Shown here: one piece after another, positions 6,695 through 13,902 of the stretch
How positions within the stretch are numbered: position 1 is the first letter of the stretch
Layout: each line of letters begins with the position of its first letter
Assembly (NCBI GenBank): GCA_003252105.1
Contig: QKDL01000022.1
Coordinates: 1 to 32,100, forward strand
Direction of reading: 5' to 3'
Source: Arcobacter sp.
Lineage (GTDB): Bacteria; Campylobacterota; Campylobacteria; Campylobacterales; Arcobacteraceae
DNA length: 32,100 nucleotides
The notes under the pieces: model-generated
The model's database searches: none
What the model saw: only the letters and a program-made list of their open reading frames with translations
Told to the model about the DNA's origin: nothing
Made by a program: the position numbers and the translations under genes

Positions 6695-8146
6695 ATGAAA
6701 AAAATATCAAAAGTATTAATTGCAAACAGAGGTGAGATTGCTTTAAGAATTGTTAGAGCTTGTAAAGAACTTGAGATAACAAGTGTTGCTATATTTTCTG
6801 AAATTGATGTAGAAGGGTTGTGGGTTAGAAAAGCAGATGAGTGTTATCCTATTATGGGAGATTTGATTCAAGCCTATTTAAACTATGAAGTTATCATCTC
6901 AATTGCAAAAAAAGCTAATTGTGATGCAATCCATCCAGGATATGGATTTTTAAGTGAAAATGCAGATTTTGCTAGAGCTTGTGAAGAGAATGGAATTATC
7001 TTTATTGGTCCAAAACCTGAACATATTGCACTTTTTGGAGATAAAATGGCATCAAAAGTTGCCATGAAAAAAGTTGGTGTACCAGTTTTAGAAGGTACTG
7101 ATGAACCTGTAGAAGATAAAAATGAAGCAAAAAAAATAGCAGCCCAGATTGGTTTTCCTATAATTATTAAAGCAGCTTTTGGTGGTGGTGGAAGAGGAAT
7201 GAGAATCGTAAGAGCTGAAAAAGAGTTTGATTCTATGTTTGAAAGTGCTACAAATGAAGCATTAAAATATTTTGGAAATGGTCAAGTTTTTATTGAAAAA
7301 TATGTTGAGAATCCAAGACATATTGAGATTCAAATTATTGCTGATAAATATGGAAATGTAGTTCATTTAGGTGAAAGAGATTGCTCTATTCAAAGAAGAC
7401 ACCAAAAAGTTATAGAGATATCTCCATCTCCAAGATTAAATGATAATACAAGAAAAGAGTTATATAGAATCTCTACAAAAGCTATGTTTAAATTGGGATA
7501 TGAAAGTGTTGGTACTGTTGAGTTTTTAGTTGATGATAATGATAATATCTACTTTATTGAGATGAATACAAGAGTTCAAGTTGAACATCCAGTTACAGAG
7601 ATTACTTCAGGAGTTGATATTATTCAAAGAATGATTGAAATAGCAGAGGGTGATAAAATCAAATTCTTACAAGAGGAGATTGTTTTTAGAGGTTATGCAA
7701 TTGAGTTTAGAATCAATGCAGAAAATCCTCAAAAAGGTTTTATGCCATCAACAGGAACTATTAAAACTTATCTTACTCCAAATGGTCCTGGAGTTAGACT
7801 TGATTCTTGTGCTTATACAGGATATAAAGTTCCTGCAAACTATGACTCTATGATTGGTAAATTAATTGTATGGGCATTAGATTGGAATGGTGCAGTAAGA
7901 AAAGCAAAAAGGGCACTAGATGAGTTTGTATTAGAAGGTTTTCCTACAAATATTCAATTACATAGAGAGATTGTAAGGGATGAAGATTTTATTGCTGGTA
8001 AATTTACTACAAACTATTTAGATAAAAAAATGGATTTATTTACTCTTCATGCAAAAGATCATCTACTAGAAGAGGAGCAAAAAATAGCTTCAATTATGAA
8101 ACTTTTGGATAATATAAAAGCAAAAAATTTAAAAGTAAAACACTAA
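6695..8146 (+). CDS. accC: Biotin carboxylase subunit (AccC/PycA type)
   Basis: The enzyme uses ATP and bicarbonate to carboxylate biotin on a carrier protein. The 483-aa chain has the full three-domain ATP-grasp biotin carboxylase: HPGYGFLSEN (80-89), ATP-lid Lys159 with GGGGRGM (163-169), His209, QRRHQK ending at Lys238, and EMNTRVQVEHP with Glu289, Asn291 and Arg293. It lacks a fused biotin domain. It is about 30 residues longer than E. coli AccC, and features such as IEISPS and the tail GKFTTNYLDKK recall stand-alone biotin carboxylase subunits of two-subunit pyruvate or 2-oxoglutarate carboxylases. The real acceptor (acetyl-CoA, pyruvate or 2-oxoglutarate system) is therefore not settled; the symbol marks the family only. 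AAAGGG precedes the ATG. Its stop overlaps the carbonic anhydrase start by one base (TAATG). Confidence 0.9.
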   Translation: MKKISKVLIANRGEIALRIVRACKELEITSVAIFSEIDVEGLWVRKADECYPIMGDLIQAYLNYEVIISIAKKANCDAIHPGYGFLSENADFARACEENGIIFIGPKPEHIALFGDKMASKVAMKKVGVPVLEGTDEPVEDKNEAKKIAAQIGFPIIIKAAFGGGGRGMRIVRAEKEFDSMFESATNEALKYFGNGQVFIEKYVENPRHIEIQIIADKYGNVVHLGERDCSIQRRHQKVIEISPSPRLNDNTRKELYRISTKAMFKLGYESVGTVEFLVDDNDNIYFIEMNTRVQVEHPVTEITSGVDIIQRMIEIAEGDKIKFLQEEIVFRGYAIEFRINAENPQKGFMPSTGTIKTYLTPNGPGVRLDSCAYTGYKVPANYDSMIGKLIVWALDWNGAVRKAKRALDEFVLEGFPTNIQLHREIVRDEDFIAGKFTTNYLDKKMDLFTLHAKDHLLEEEQKIASIMKLLDNIKAKNLKVKH

Positions 8147-8781
8147 TGAAAAATATGACAATAGAAGAGTTAAAACAAGGAAATGAGTCATTTAGACAAA
8201 CAAAGTTTAATGACTATAAAAACGATTTTGATACTCTAGTTCAAAAAGGACAAACACCCAATGTATTATTTATTGGGTGTAGTGATAGTAGAGTCGTACC
8301 TGATTTAATATTGGATTCAAAACCAGGAGATTTGTTTATTGTAAGAAATGTTGGTAACTTTGTTCCACCATTTAAAGCAGACCAAGATTTTCATGGAAAT
8401 GCTGCAGCGATTGAATATGCAGTAAGTGTTTTAAATGTTGAACATATTGTAGTATGTGGACATTCACACTGTGGAGCTTGTAGATCTTTATATATGGATT
8501 TAAAAGATGACATTTCATTGATTCATACAAAAAAATGGCTACAGCTAGGTGAAAAAGCAAAAAACTATGTATTAAATAATTTTGGCTCTACAATCACTGA
8601 AGAAGAAAAATATAGACTTACAGAAAAAAACTCTGTAGTTTTTCAATTAGAAAATCTTCTTACTTATCCAAAAGTTAGTGAAAAAATACAAAATAAACAA
8701 CTTAATATCCATGGTTGGTATTATAAAATAGAAGATGGATCTATTGAGTATTACAACTTTGAAACAAAAGAGTTTGAGTAG
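8146..8781 (+). CDS. can: Beta-class carbonic anhydrase
   Basis: It interconverts CO2 and bicarbonate in the cytoplasm. The 211-aa protein has the beta-class zinc site Cys45, His106, Cys109 and the Asp47-Arg49 dyad within GCSDSRVVPD and CGHSHCGAC. RNVGNFVPP (67-75) and the EYAV...V.HIVV strand also match the family. Start and upstream stop share one base, so it is translated in coupling with the biotin carboxylase, whose substrate bicarbonate it makes. A second ATG at codon 4 exists. AAGG-like signals are absent directly upstream, consistent with reliance on coupling. Confidence 0.93.
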   Translation: MKNMTIEELKQGNESFRQTKFNDYKNDFDTLVQKGQTPNVLFIGCSDSRVVPDLILDSKPGDLFIVRNVGNFVPPFKADQDFHGNAAAIEYAVSVLNVEHIVVCGHSHCGACRSLYMDLKDDISLIHTKKWLQLGEKAKNYVLNNFGSTITEEEKYRLTEKNSVVFQLENLLTYPKVSEKIQNKQLNIHGWYYKIEDGSIEYYNFETKEFE

Positions 8782-8830
8782 TTTTTTACAAAAATTATAT
8801 TATCATTCATAAAAATTTATTGGATAATTT

Positions 8831-9187
8831 ATGGATGATAATATTTTAAGTAATTTAAAAGATGCAAAAAAAATAGATATAAAAAATTCTACAGTTGACT
8901 TTTTTCAATTTGAAAAAGATGGTTTAATCTACTATTATTTTGATACATCTATGTGTACACCACCCCATCCTATGGTAAATGCTTTAGTAGCCCTTCAACT
9001 TTTAGACAGTGAAAATAAAAGAGTTTTGATGAAAAACCATCAAAGACCAATGGGTCTTTTTCCAAAAATTGAAGAAAATTTTGATTATAAAATCATCTCT
9101 TTAGATGATGATTATTTAATTGAGTTTAAATTTATAACAGGAACTGTTCTAAACACTGATTTTGACGATAATCAATGTAGTGGTTAA
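8831..9187 (+). CDS. DUF2249-like small cytosolic protein
   Basis: The 118-aa product has no signal peptide or membrane helix. The segment FDTSMCTPPHPMVNALVA (about 38-55), followed by a Leu-rich helix, a strand RVLMKNHQRPMGLFP and the turn KIEENFDYK, matches the layout of DUF2249 domains (acidic strand, PPxPM, helix, strand ending in xxPxxLxP, FxW-like motif). Such domains are small alpha/beta folds found in proteins linked to nitrogen-oxide and anaerobic metabolism, but the biochemical role is unknown. GGA at 8822-8824 precedes the ATG. It follows carbonic anhydrase by 49 nt on the same strand and ends one base before the convergent DHH gene. Confidence 0.65.
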   Translation: MDDNILSNLKDAKKIDIKNSTVDFFQFEKDGLIYYYFDTSMCTPPHPMVNALVALQLLDSENKRVLMKNHQRPMGLFPKIEENFDYKIISLDDDYLIEFKFITGTVLNTDFDDNQCSG

Positions 9188-9188
9188 T

Positions 9189-10238
9189 CTAAACTAGACT
9201 ATCAAGTTTTGTTTGGATAAATCTTTTTACATCTTCATAGTTTATTGTTTCTTTAAAATCTTCAAAATAACATCCAGCAGCATTTGGGTGACCTCCACCA
9301 TCTGCTAACTTTTGAGCGATTAAAGATACATCAACTTTTCCATCAGCTCTAAAAGAAGTACTACCTTTTTTACTTACATCTATAAAAAAGTCATACTCTT
9401 CATTTGCCATTAAAAAAGCATTTGCAGGTATTGAGATTGAACCTAAAGTATAAGTTAATAATCCTTTATGATCTTTATATGTAACTGTTAGATTTTCTTT
9501 TAAGTTGGCTAAAGATTTAACCAAATATTTTGCACTTAAATTATCTAAAGTATCATCTACTCCATCTTGATTTAAAAACTCTTTTTTTAATTTATGGATA
9601 TCACTATCAAGTTTGATGTTTGCTTTTTCTAAGTATAGATATTCAGAAGCTTTTTTCAATAAAAAATGTCTAAAATCTCTATTTAAATCTGCAAATAATA
9701 CATTATTTACTTCCCTTACTTGACTAATCATAGTAAGTAATACTTTTCCAAACTCAAAGTTTTTTTCTTCATTATCAAGCCAGATATCTATTGCATTTAC
9801 TGCATCGATCAAAGGTTTTAACCACATCGATGTTTCTTCATCAAAGGCAGCATACTCCTTCATCATATAATCATAAGTGATTTTTGCAGCACATCTACTT
9901 GTGTCTAAGTAGTACCAATCATATTTTTCAGCACTTTTTTGTCCTGTTGCATGATGGTCTAAAAGTTGAAGTTTTATGTTAAATCCTTCTTCTTTTAGAT
10001 TTTTAATTGCTTTTTGTAAATCTTTTGATTCATTTAAAGTAAGATTTAAATCTGTTATGAAAAAAACAATATCATCTTCTTTATATTTTTTTATATCTTC
10101 AAGAATTTTTTTTAGATTTAGTTTAACCTCTAAACCATAGTTTGCATTGTAAAAAAAGCCCTCTTTAAAAAACTCTTTTGTAATAAGTTGACAACTATAT
10201 CCATCTAAATCTGTATGTGATAAGTGAAAAAACCTCAT
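9189..10238 (-). CDS. DHH/DHHA1 phosphoesterase, NrnB-like
   Basis: The 349-aa protein carries the DHH-family metal motifs: HTDLDG at 8-13, FITDLNL near 60-66, the name-giving DHH at 94-96 in LLDHHATG, and the C-terminal DHHA1 substrate motif GGGHPNAAG at 314-322. Proteins of this layout and size (COG2404) are two-metal exonucleases or phosphodiesterases that degrade very short RNAs or linear/cyclic dinucleotides, as for NrnB. RecJ is excluded by size. The ATG overlaps the stop of the Rrf2 gene by 4 nt (ATGA), so expression is coupled to that regulator. Which nucleotide is hydrolysed cannot be told from sequence. Confidence 0.85.
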   Translation of the reverse strand: MRFFHLSHTDLDGYSCQLITKEFFKEGFFYNANYGLEVKLNLKKILEDIKKYKEDDIVFFITDLNLTLNESKDLQKAIKNLKEEGFNIKLQLLDHHATGQKSAEKYDWYYLDTSRCAAKITYDYMMKEYAAFDEETSMWLKPLIDAVNAIDIWLDNEEKNFEFGKVLLTMISQVREVNNVLFADLNRDFRHFLLKKASEYLYLEKANIKLDSDIHKLKKEFLNQDGVDDTLDNLSAKYLVKSLANLKENLTVTYKDHKGLLTYTLGSISIPANAFLMANEEYDFFIDVSKKGSTSFRADGKVDVSLIAQKLADGGGHPNAAGCYFEDFKETINYEDVKRFIQTKLDSLV

Positions 10239-10636
10239 GAAGCTATATCCTTAAGAGTTAAACCACTTAAGAATACATTTATTTTTGTTTGAAGATTGTT
10301 TAATAAAGGCCAAACATTACAAGCATTTGCTATATCTGAAGGGCAAGACCCAGCAGAAGGTGAACACTCAAATACAGAAGGTACCTTTTCTTCAGCAACT
10401 GTAGTAATCTCTAAAACTGTAATCTCATCATATGGTTTTTTTAAAATAAATCCACCATTTACACCTCTATGTGAAACTACTATATCATGCTTGGCTAAAT
10501 TTTGCATAATTTTTGCTAAAAAAGATTTTGGAATATTTAATTCTCGTGATAAAACATCCACATTTTTTGGAGTATCACTTTTTGCTATTGATATTAATGA
10601 AAGTAGAGCATATTCACTCTTTTTAGTAAGTAACAT
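10235..10636 (-). CDS. Rrf2-family transcription regulator with iron-sulfur cysteines
   Basis: The 133-aa protein opens with the Rrf2 winged helix (KKSEYALLSLISIA; NIPKSFLAKIMQNLAK; HRGVNGGFIL). It then has three cysteines at 91, 98 and 106 (C-X6-C-X7-C) in the place of the cluster ligands of IscR (C-X5-C-X5-C) and NsrR. It is therefore probably an Fe-S sensor of iron, oxygen or nitric oxide. A candidate -10, TAGAAT on the minus strand at 10663-10668, precedes it. A 12-bp palindrome ATTAATATTAAT (10680-10691) falls in the -35 zone and could be an autoregulatory operator, though it is pure A/T. No isc or suf genes are nearby; the only coupled gene is the DHH phosphoesterase. Confidence 0.88.
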   Translation of the reverse strand: MLLTKKSEYALLSLISIAKSDTPKNVDVLSRELNIPKSFLAKIMQNLAKHDIVVSHRGVNGGFILKKPYDEITVLEITTVAEEKVPSVFECSPSAGSCPSDIANACNVWPLLNNLQTKINVFLSGLTLKDIAS

Positions 10637-10730
10637 CTATATTCCAATCTTATTTTTTGTTTATTCTACAAAAACAATTATTAATATTAATTATTATTTG
10701 CGATTAATTCTCTTTTTTTTAGTTTAATTT

Positions 10731-10767
10731 AAAAAAAAAGGTTGCAAGAAAATTCTTGCAACCTTTT
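10731..10767 (-). terminator. Intrinsic terminator of rpsO
   Basis: AAAAGGTTGCAAGAA (10736-10750) and TTCTTGCAACCTTTT (10753-10767) are perfect complements. In the minus-strand transcript the stem is followed by a run of U (bases 10739-10731). It lies 23 nt past the rpsO stop. The plus-strand side has no T tract, so it acts in one direction. Confidence 0.92.
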
Positions 10768-10789
10768 AAAGCGTAATTTTTAATAAAAA

Positions 10790-11062
10790 TTATTTAGCTC
10801 TAATTCCTAAGTCTGCAACTAAAGAAGTGAATCTAGCGTAATCAGTTTTTCTTAAATATGCTAAAAGTCTTTTTCTTTTACCAACCATTTTTAAAAGACC
10901 TAATCTTGAAGAGTGATCTTTTTTATTTGTTTTTAAGTGCTCTGTTAATACTTTAATTTGCTCTGTTAAAATAGCAATTTGTACTTCCGCTGAACCTGTA
11001 TCAGTTTCATTTCTTCTGTATTTTGCAATAATCTGCGCTTTTACGTCCTGATCTAAAGCCAT
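10790..11062 (-). CDS. rpsO: 30S ribosomal protein S15
   Basis: S15 binds the central domain of 16S rRNA early in small-subunit assembly. The length of 90 aa and the sequence match throughout: [39 protein letters not shown] and [14 protein letters not shown] are the RNA-contacting helices. A strong ribosome binding site (AGGAGGT) lies 5 nt before the ATG. It is a single-gene unit with its own promoter (TATAAT at 11113-11118) and terminator. The leader can form small stems, which would allow the autoregulation known for S15 in other bacteria. Confidence 0.98.
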   Translation of the reverse strand: MALDQDVKAQIIAKYRRNETDTGSAEVQIAILTEQIKVLTEHLKTNKKDHSSRLGLLKMVGKRKRLLAYLRKTDYARFTSLVADLGIRAK

Positions 11063-11112
11063 AATGACCTCCTAATAGGTATATTAATCTCACTTATTTA
11101 AAGTGGACGCGT

Positions 11113-11118
11113 ATTATA
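11113..11118 (-). promoter_or_regulatory. -10 box of rpsO
   Basis: A consensus TATAAT on the minus strand gives a start near 11106 and a leader of about 44 nt. The leader contains CACTT/AAGTG arms (11088-11102 region) and ACCT ahead of AGGAGGT, able to pair with the ribosome binding site. Confidence 0.65.
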
Positions 11119-11154
11119 CTTTATGTAAAATTAATATTTAATTAAGTTTATTAA

Positions 11155-11179
11155 TTTATTTTGATAAAATCAAAATAAA
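11155..11179. promoter_or_regulatory. Perfect 11-bp inverted repeat on the promoter of the ABC ATPase gene
   Basis: TTTATTTTGAT (11155-11165) and ATCAAAATAAA (11169-11179) are exact complements separated by AAA. The centre overlaps a -10-like TAAAAT (11165-11170), and the repeat ends 15 bp before the ATG at 11194. The core TTGAT-AAA-ATCAA resembles an FNR/CRP site with a spacer one base too short. It is most likely an operator; a small RNA hairpin at the 5' end is the alternative. Confidence 0.5.
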
Positions 11180-11193
11180 AAGAGTGAATTTCT

Positions 11194-11951
11194 ATGAAAA
11201 TAATAGATTTTAAAGATATTTATGTAAGTTATGATGTAAAACCTGTTTTAGAAAATATAAATTTAGAGATTAGTAGTGGTGAACATTGGGTTATTTTAGG
11301 TTCAAATGGAAGTGGAAAATCAACCTTAATGAAACTTTTTTCAAACGATTTATATCCAAATACAAAATATCCCTTTAAAAAAGAGATATTTGGTAAATCA
11401 AGACACTCTATTTTTGAACTGAAAAAAAATCTTGGGATTATTACAAATGATTTACATAACTATTTTGAAACCCACGGAAATTTTCTAAGTACATATGAAG
11501 TTGTTCTTAGTGGACATTACAGTTCAATTGGAGTTTTTAAACACCAAGATTTTACAAAAGAGCAACATCAAAAAGCTTTGGAAGTTTTAGAATTTTTAGA
11601 AATTTCAGATATCAAAGATAAAAAAGTTCATGAAATGAGTACAGGACAACTTAGAAAATCTATAATTGGCCGTGCTTTAATACATGACCCAAAAGCATTT
11701 ATTCTTGATGAACCAACAGTTGGTTTAGATATAAAAGCTCAAAACAATTTTCTAAAACTACTTAGAAAACTTTCAAAATAGAAGAGATTTTTGAAGAGAT
11801 TTCTCACGTGGCATTGATGTATAATAAAACTATCTATAAACAAGGATTAAAAGATAATATTTTAACATCTTCTAATCTATCAGAGATTTTTGACATAGAT
11901 ATAAAACTTGAAAACTTCAACAACAGATACTATATAAAAAGTATAAACTAG
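11194..11951 (+). pseudogene. COG1119-type ABC ATPase, broken by a frameshifting deletion at the H-loop
   Basis: Bases 11194-11781 encode 195 residues of an ABC ATPase. They include Walker A GSNGSGKST (about 36-44), the signature MSTGQLRK, Walker B AFILDEP and D-loop GLD. The reading then hits TAG at 11779. From 11778 the next frame continues the same protein with IEEIFEEISHVALMYNKTIYKQG and on to TAG at 11949. In intact relatives (ModF/PhrA-like, about 250 aa) roughly ten residues, TIILVTHH-like and containing the switch histidine, sit between LSK and IEEI. They are absent here, so 3k+1 bases (about 31) appear to be lost rather than a single base. A -1 slip on AAAA would rejoin the frames but still without the H-loop. 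Transport by this protein is therefore unlikely. The 268-aa gene follows 7 nt after the old stop. Confidence 0.8.
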
Positions 11952-11958
11952 GAATTTT

Positions 11959-12765
11959 ATGAAAACATTTAAACTAAATAAAGCAATAACAACAAAACTA
12001 TTTATGTTTTTGGCATTTTCAATTTTTGCCTTGGTTATGTATCAAGGATATTTAACAAATGAGACTATATATGTGATTTTATTTTATGGTTCTTTAATCC
12101 TTTGTGCTTTTCAAATTGCATCAATTTTTTATGTAAGTTTTATCAAAAAAAGTATCAAAGTAACTGTAGATGAAAAAAATTTTATCTGGGAAGTTTATGA
12201 AAATAGTAAAAAAACAAATGAGACTACAATAGCCCTTGATACAATCAAAGAGCTAAATATACAAATAAACTATCTTACTGGAAATATTTACTCTTCACTT
12301 AGTTTAACCATTGATTTAAAAGATGGTAATATAGTCGAACTAACAGATGGTTTACTTTATGATTTTGGTTTAAAAATGGCAGAAGAATTATCAATATTTT
12401 TGCTTGAAAATAATTTAGGTCATCCCCAAGATATAAAATTTTTAGATTTTGTAAAGCAGTTAAATATTGATTTAACAAAAGAACAAACATTTAATAAAAA
12501 ACAAGGAGATGATTATCTTGTTGGTGTTATCTCAAAAAATAAAAAAGAGTTTTTAGCATTGAGATTACAGATTGAAACGTTGTATAATTTCAAAAATATT
12601 GAGAAAAATGCAAATAATGAATATCTAGTTAAAAATGATAAAGATGGTTTTATCTATTTAAGAAGTAATGCAATTGGATATTTTATACAATTTCACAAAG
12701 TAAAACAAAAAGAAGAATTAAAAACTTTAAAACAGATGGGGAAAAGAGATAAGATAGGTTTTTAA
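11959..12765 (+). CDS. Unknown protein with two N-terminal membrane helices
   Basis: The 268-aa product is not recognised. Two hydrophobic helices (about 13-30 and 37-60) form a hairpin anchor. After it comes a strand-rich soluble segment (about 65-130; alternating hydrophobics such as IKVTVDEKNFIWEVYE and SLSLTIDLKDGNIVEL), similar in style to membrane-linked PH-like domains. The C-terminal part is charged and carries no catalytic signature. AGGAAT sits 7 nt ahead of the ATG, and the gene starts 7 nt after the remnant of the ABC ATPase, so both were probably one operon. It stays intact although its neighbour is broken. It converges with moaA, leaving only 3 nt between. Confidence 0.6.
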   Translation: MKTFKLNKAITTKLFMFLAFSIFALVMYQGYLTNETIYVILFYGSLILCAFQIASIFYVSFIKKSIKVTVDEKNFIWEVYENSKKTNETTIALDTIKELNIQINYLTGNIYSSLSLTIDLKDGNIVELTDGLLYDFGLKMAEELSIFLLENNLGHPQDIKFLDFVKQLNIDLTKEQTFNKKQGDDYLVGVISKNKKEFLALRLQIETLYNFKNIEKNANNEYLVKNDKDGFIYLRSNAIGYFIQFHKVKQKEELKTLKQMGKRDKIGF

Positions 12766-12768
12766 AAC

Positions 12769-13737
12769 TTATCCTCCTGTTTCATAAAAGGCTCTATTTG
12801 ATACCTCATCACTAGATATCTCTGACCATCTATTTTTTTCAGGTTTATTTTTTAAGACATCTTTTAAAATATTTGCTGCTTTTTTTATATCTTTGTTTTT
12901 TATAGCTTCTTTTATACTTTGAGCATCTTCATAATATAAACATGGGATTAAAACACCACTTGCAGTTAATCTAACTCTATTACATGTGGCACAAAAATCA
13001 TCTTTGTGTGGTTCTATTATTCCAAAAACATATCCATCATCAAGTTTATAATCTTGAGAAGGTGACGAACCTACTCTTTCAAGTTTTGTAAAATTGTATT
13101 TTGTTTTAATAATATCTTGTATCTCTTGGGTATTTAAACCTTTTACATGTTCAGAAGCATGTGTATTTTCCATAAGTTCAATAAACCTCACAGGAAAACC
13201 TCTTTGTTTACAAAACTCTAAAATATCAATTAACTCCGTGTCATTTATCCCTTTTATAGGAACACAGTTTATTTTGATTTTTAAACCTATATTTGATGCT
13301 GTTTCAATCCCTTTTAGAACTTGTTCTAAAACATCTTTTTGTGCAACTTTTTGTGCAACTTCAGGAATCAGTGAGTCTAATGAAACATTTATTCTTTTTA
13401 ATCCTGCATCTTTTAATTTTTGTGCAGATGCAGGTAATAAATAGCCATTTGTAGTCAAGGCCAAATCAATATCCTCTTTATATGAAGATATCATTTTTAT
13501 AAAACTATCTAAACCTTCTCTTAATAGTGGTTCACCACCTGTTATTCTAACTTTTTTTATACCCTCATCTATAGATACTTTTACAAATTCAAAAAGCTCT
13601 TCATATGTTAATAACTCCTCTCTTGGAACCCAAGAAAATGGTTTTTCTGGCATACAATATTGGCATCTAAAATTACATCTTTCTGTAACTGATACTCTTA
13701 AATAATCTACTACTCTATTGTGCCCATCTATCAACAT
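12769..13737 (-). CDS. moaA: GTP 3',8-cyclase (molybdenum cofactor synthesis)
   Basis: MoaA is a radical-SAM enzyme that, with MoaC, makes cyclic pyranopterin monophosphate from GTP, the first step to molybdopterin. The 322-aa protein has the radical-SAM cluster motif CX3CX2C at Cys21, Cys25 and Cys28, and the MoaA-specific second cluster at Cys249, Cys252 and Cys266 ([14 protein letters not shown]...PC). It ends in the required Gly-Gly tail. [10 protein letters not shown] and the NVSLDSL strand are also diagnostic. No other moa or moe gene is adjacent. It is divergent from cobA over a 165-bp gap, so the two cofactor genes may share control. Confidence 0.96.
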   Translation of the reverse strand: MLIDGHNRVVDYLRVSVTERCNFRCQYCMPEKPFSWVPREELLTYEELFEFVKVSIDEGIKKVRITGGEPLLREGLDSFIKMISSYKEDIDLALTTNGYLLPASAQKLKDAGLKRINVSLDSLIPEVAQKVAQKDVLEQVLKGIETASNIGLKIKINCVPIKGINDTELIDILEFCKQRGFPVRFIELMENTHASEHVKGLNTQEIQDIIKTKYNFTKLERVGSSPSQDYKLDDGYVFGIIEPHKDDFCATCNRVRLTASGVLIPCLYYEDAQSIKEAIKNKDIKKAANILKDVLKNKPEKNRWSEISSDEVSNRAFYETGG

Positions 13738-13764
13738 AAATCCTACCCTATAAAAAAATTTTGT

Positions 13765-13787
13765 TAGCTTAATATAATCTAGCTTAA
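13765..13787. promoter_or_regulatory. Direct repeat in the moaA-cobA gap
   Basis: TAGCTTAA occurs at 13765-13772 and 13780-13787, 15 bp apart. They flank TATAAT at 13773-13778 (plus strand; ATTATA on the minus strand). The repeats lie 28-50 bp upstream of moaA and could be binding sites controlling it. The remainder of the gap is featureless A/T. Confidence 0.3.
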
Positions 13788-13875
13788 ATAAAATAGAGTA
13801 TATTGTGCTAATTTAAAAGTAAAATTTTATTTACCAATTAAATTTTATATTTAAATAATTCAATAAATATTTAGA

Positions 13876-13881
13876 TATACT
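13876..13881 (+). promoter_or_regulatory. Candidate -10 box of cobA
   Basis: TATACT in the context TTTAGATATACT places a start near 13888 and a leader of about 15 nt before the ATG at 13903. No -35 is apparent. Confidence 0.4.
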
Positions 13882-13902
13882 TCCCTAAAAAGAAAGATTT
13901 AG

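Noticed and set aside
10296..10727. 143-codon plus-strand open frame opposite the Rrf2 gene
   Set aside because: It mirrors the Rrf2 coding frame and runs into the AT-rich promoter; no ribosome binding site.
11782..11951. Separate small gene after the ABC ATPase
   Set aside because: The downstream frame has no start with a ribosome binding site and clearly encodes the C-terminus of the same ATPase, so it is part of the broken gene.
12753..12773. Terminator between the 268-aa gene and moaA
   Set aside because: GATAGGTTTT and AAAACTTATC are nearly complementary but leave a one-base loop; the fold is weak and may be chance.
13094..13444. 116-codon plus-strand open frame opposite moaA
   Set aside because: It is antisense to conserved MoaA coding sequence and has no family features; similar shadows opposite dgkA-PAP2, trpS, hisG and the kinase were also dropped.
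13738..13902. Molybdenum-cofactor or cobalamin riboswitch upstream of moaA or cobA
   Set aside because: The gap is nearly pure A/T with no conserved GC-rich helices or motifs of either riboswitch.
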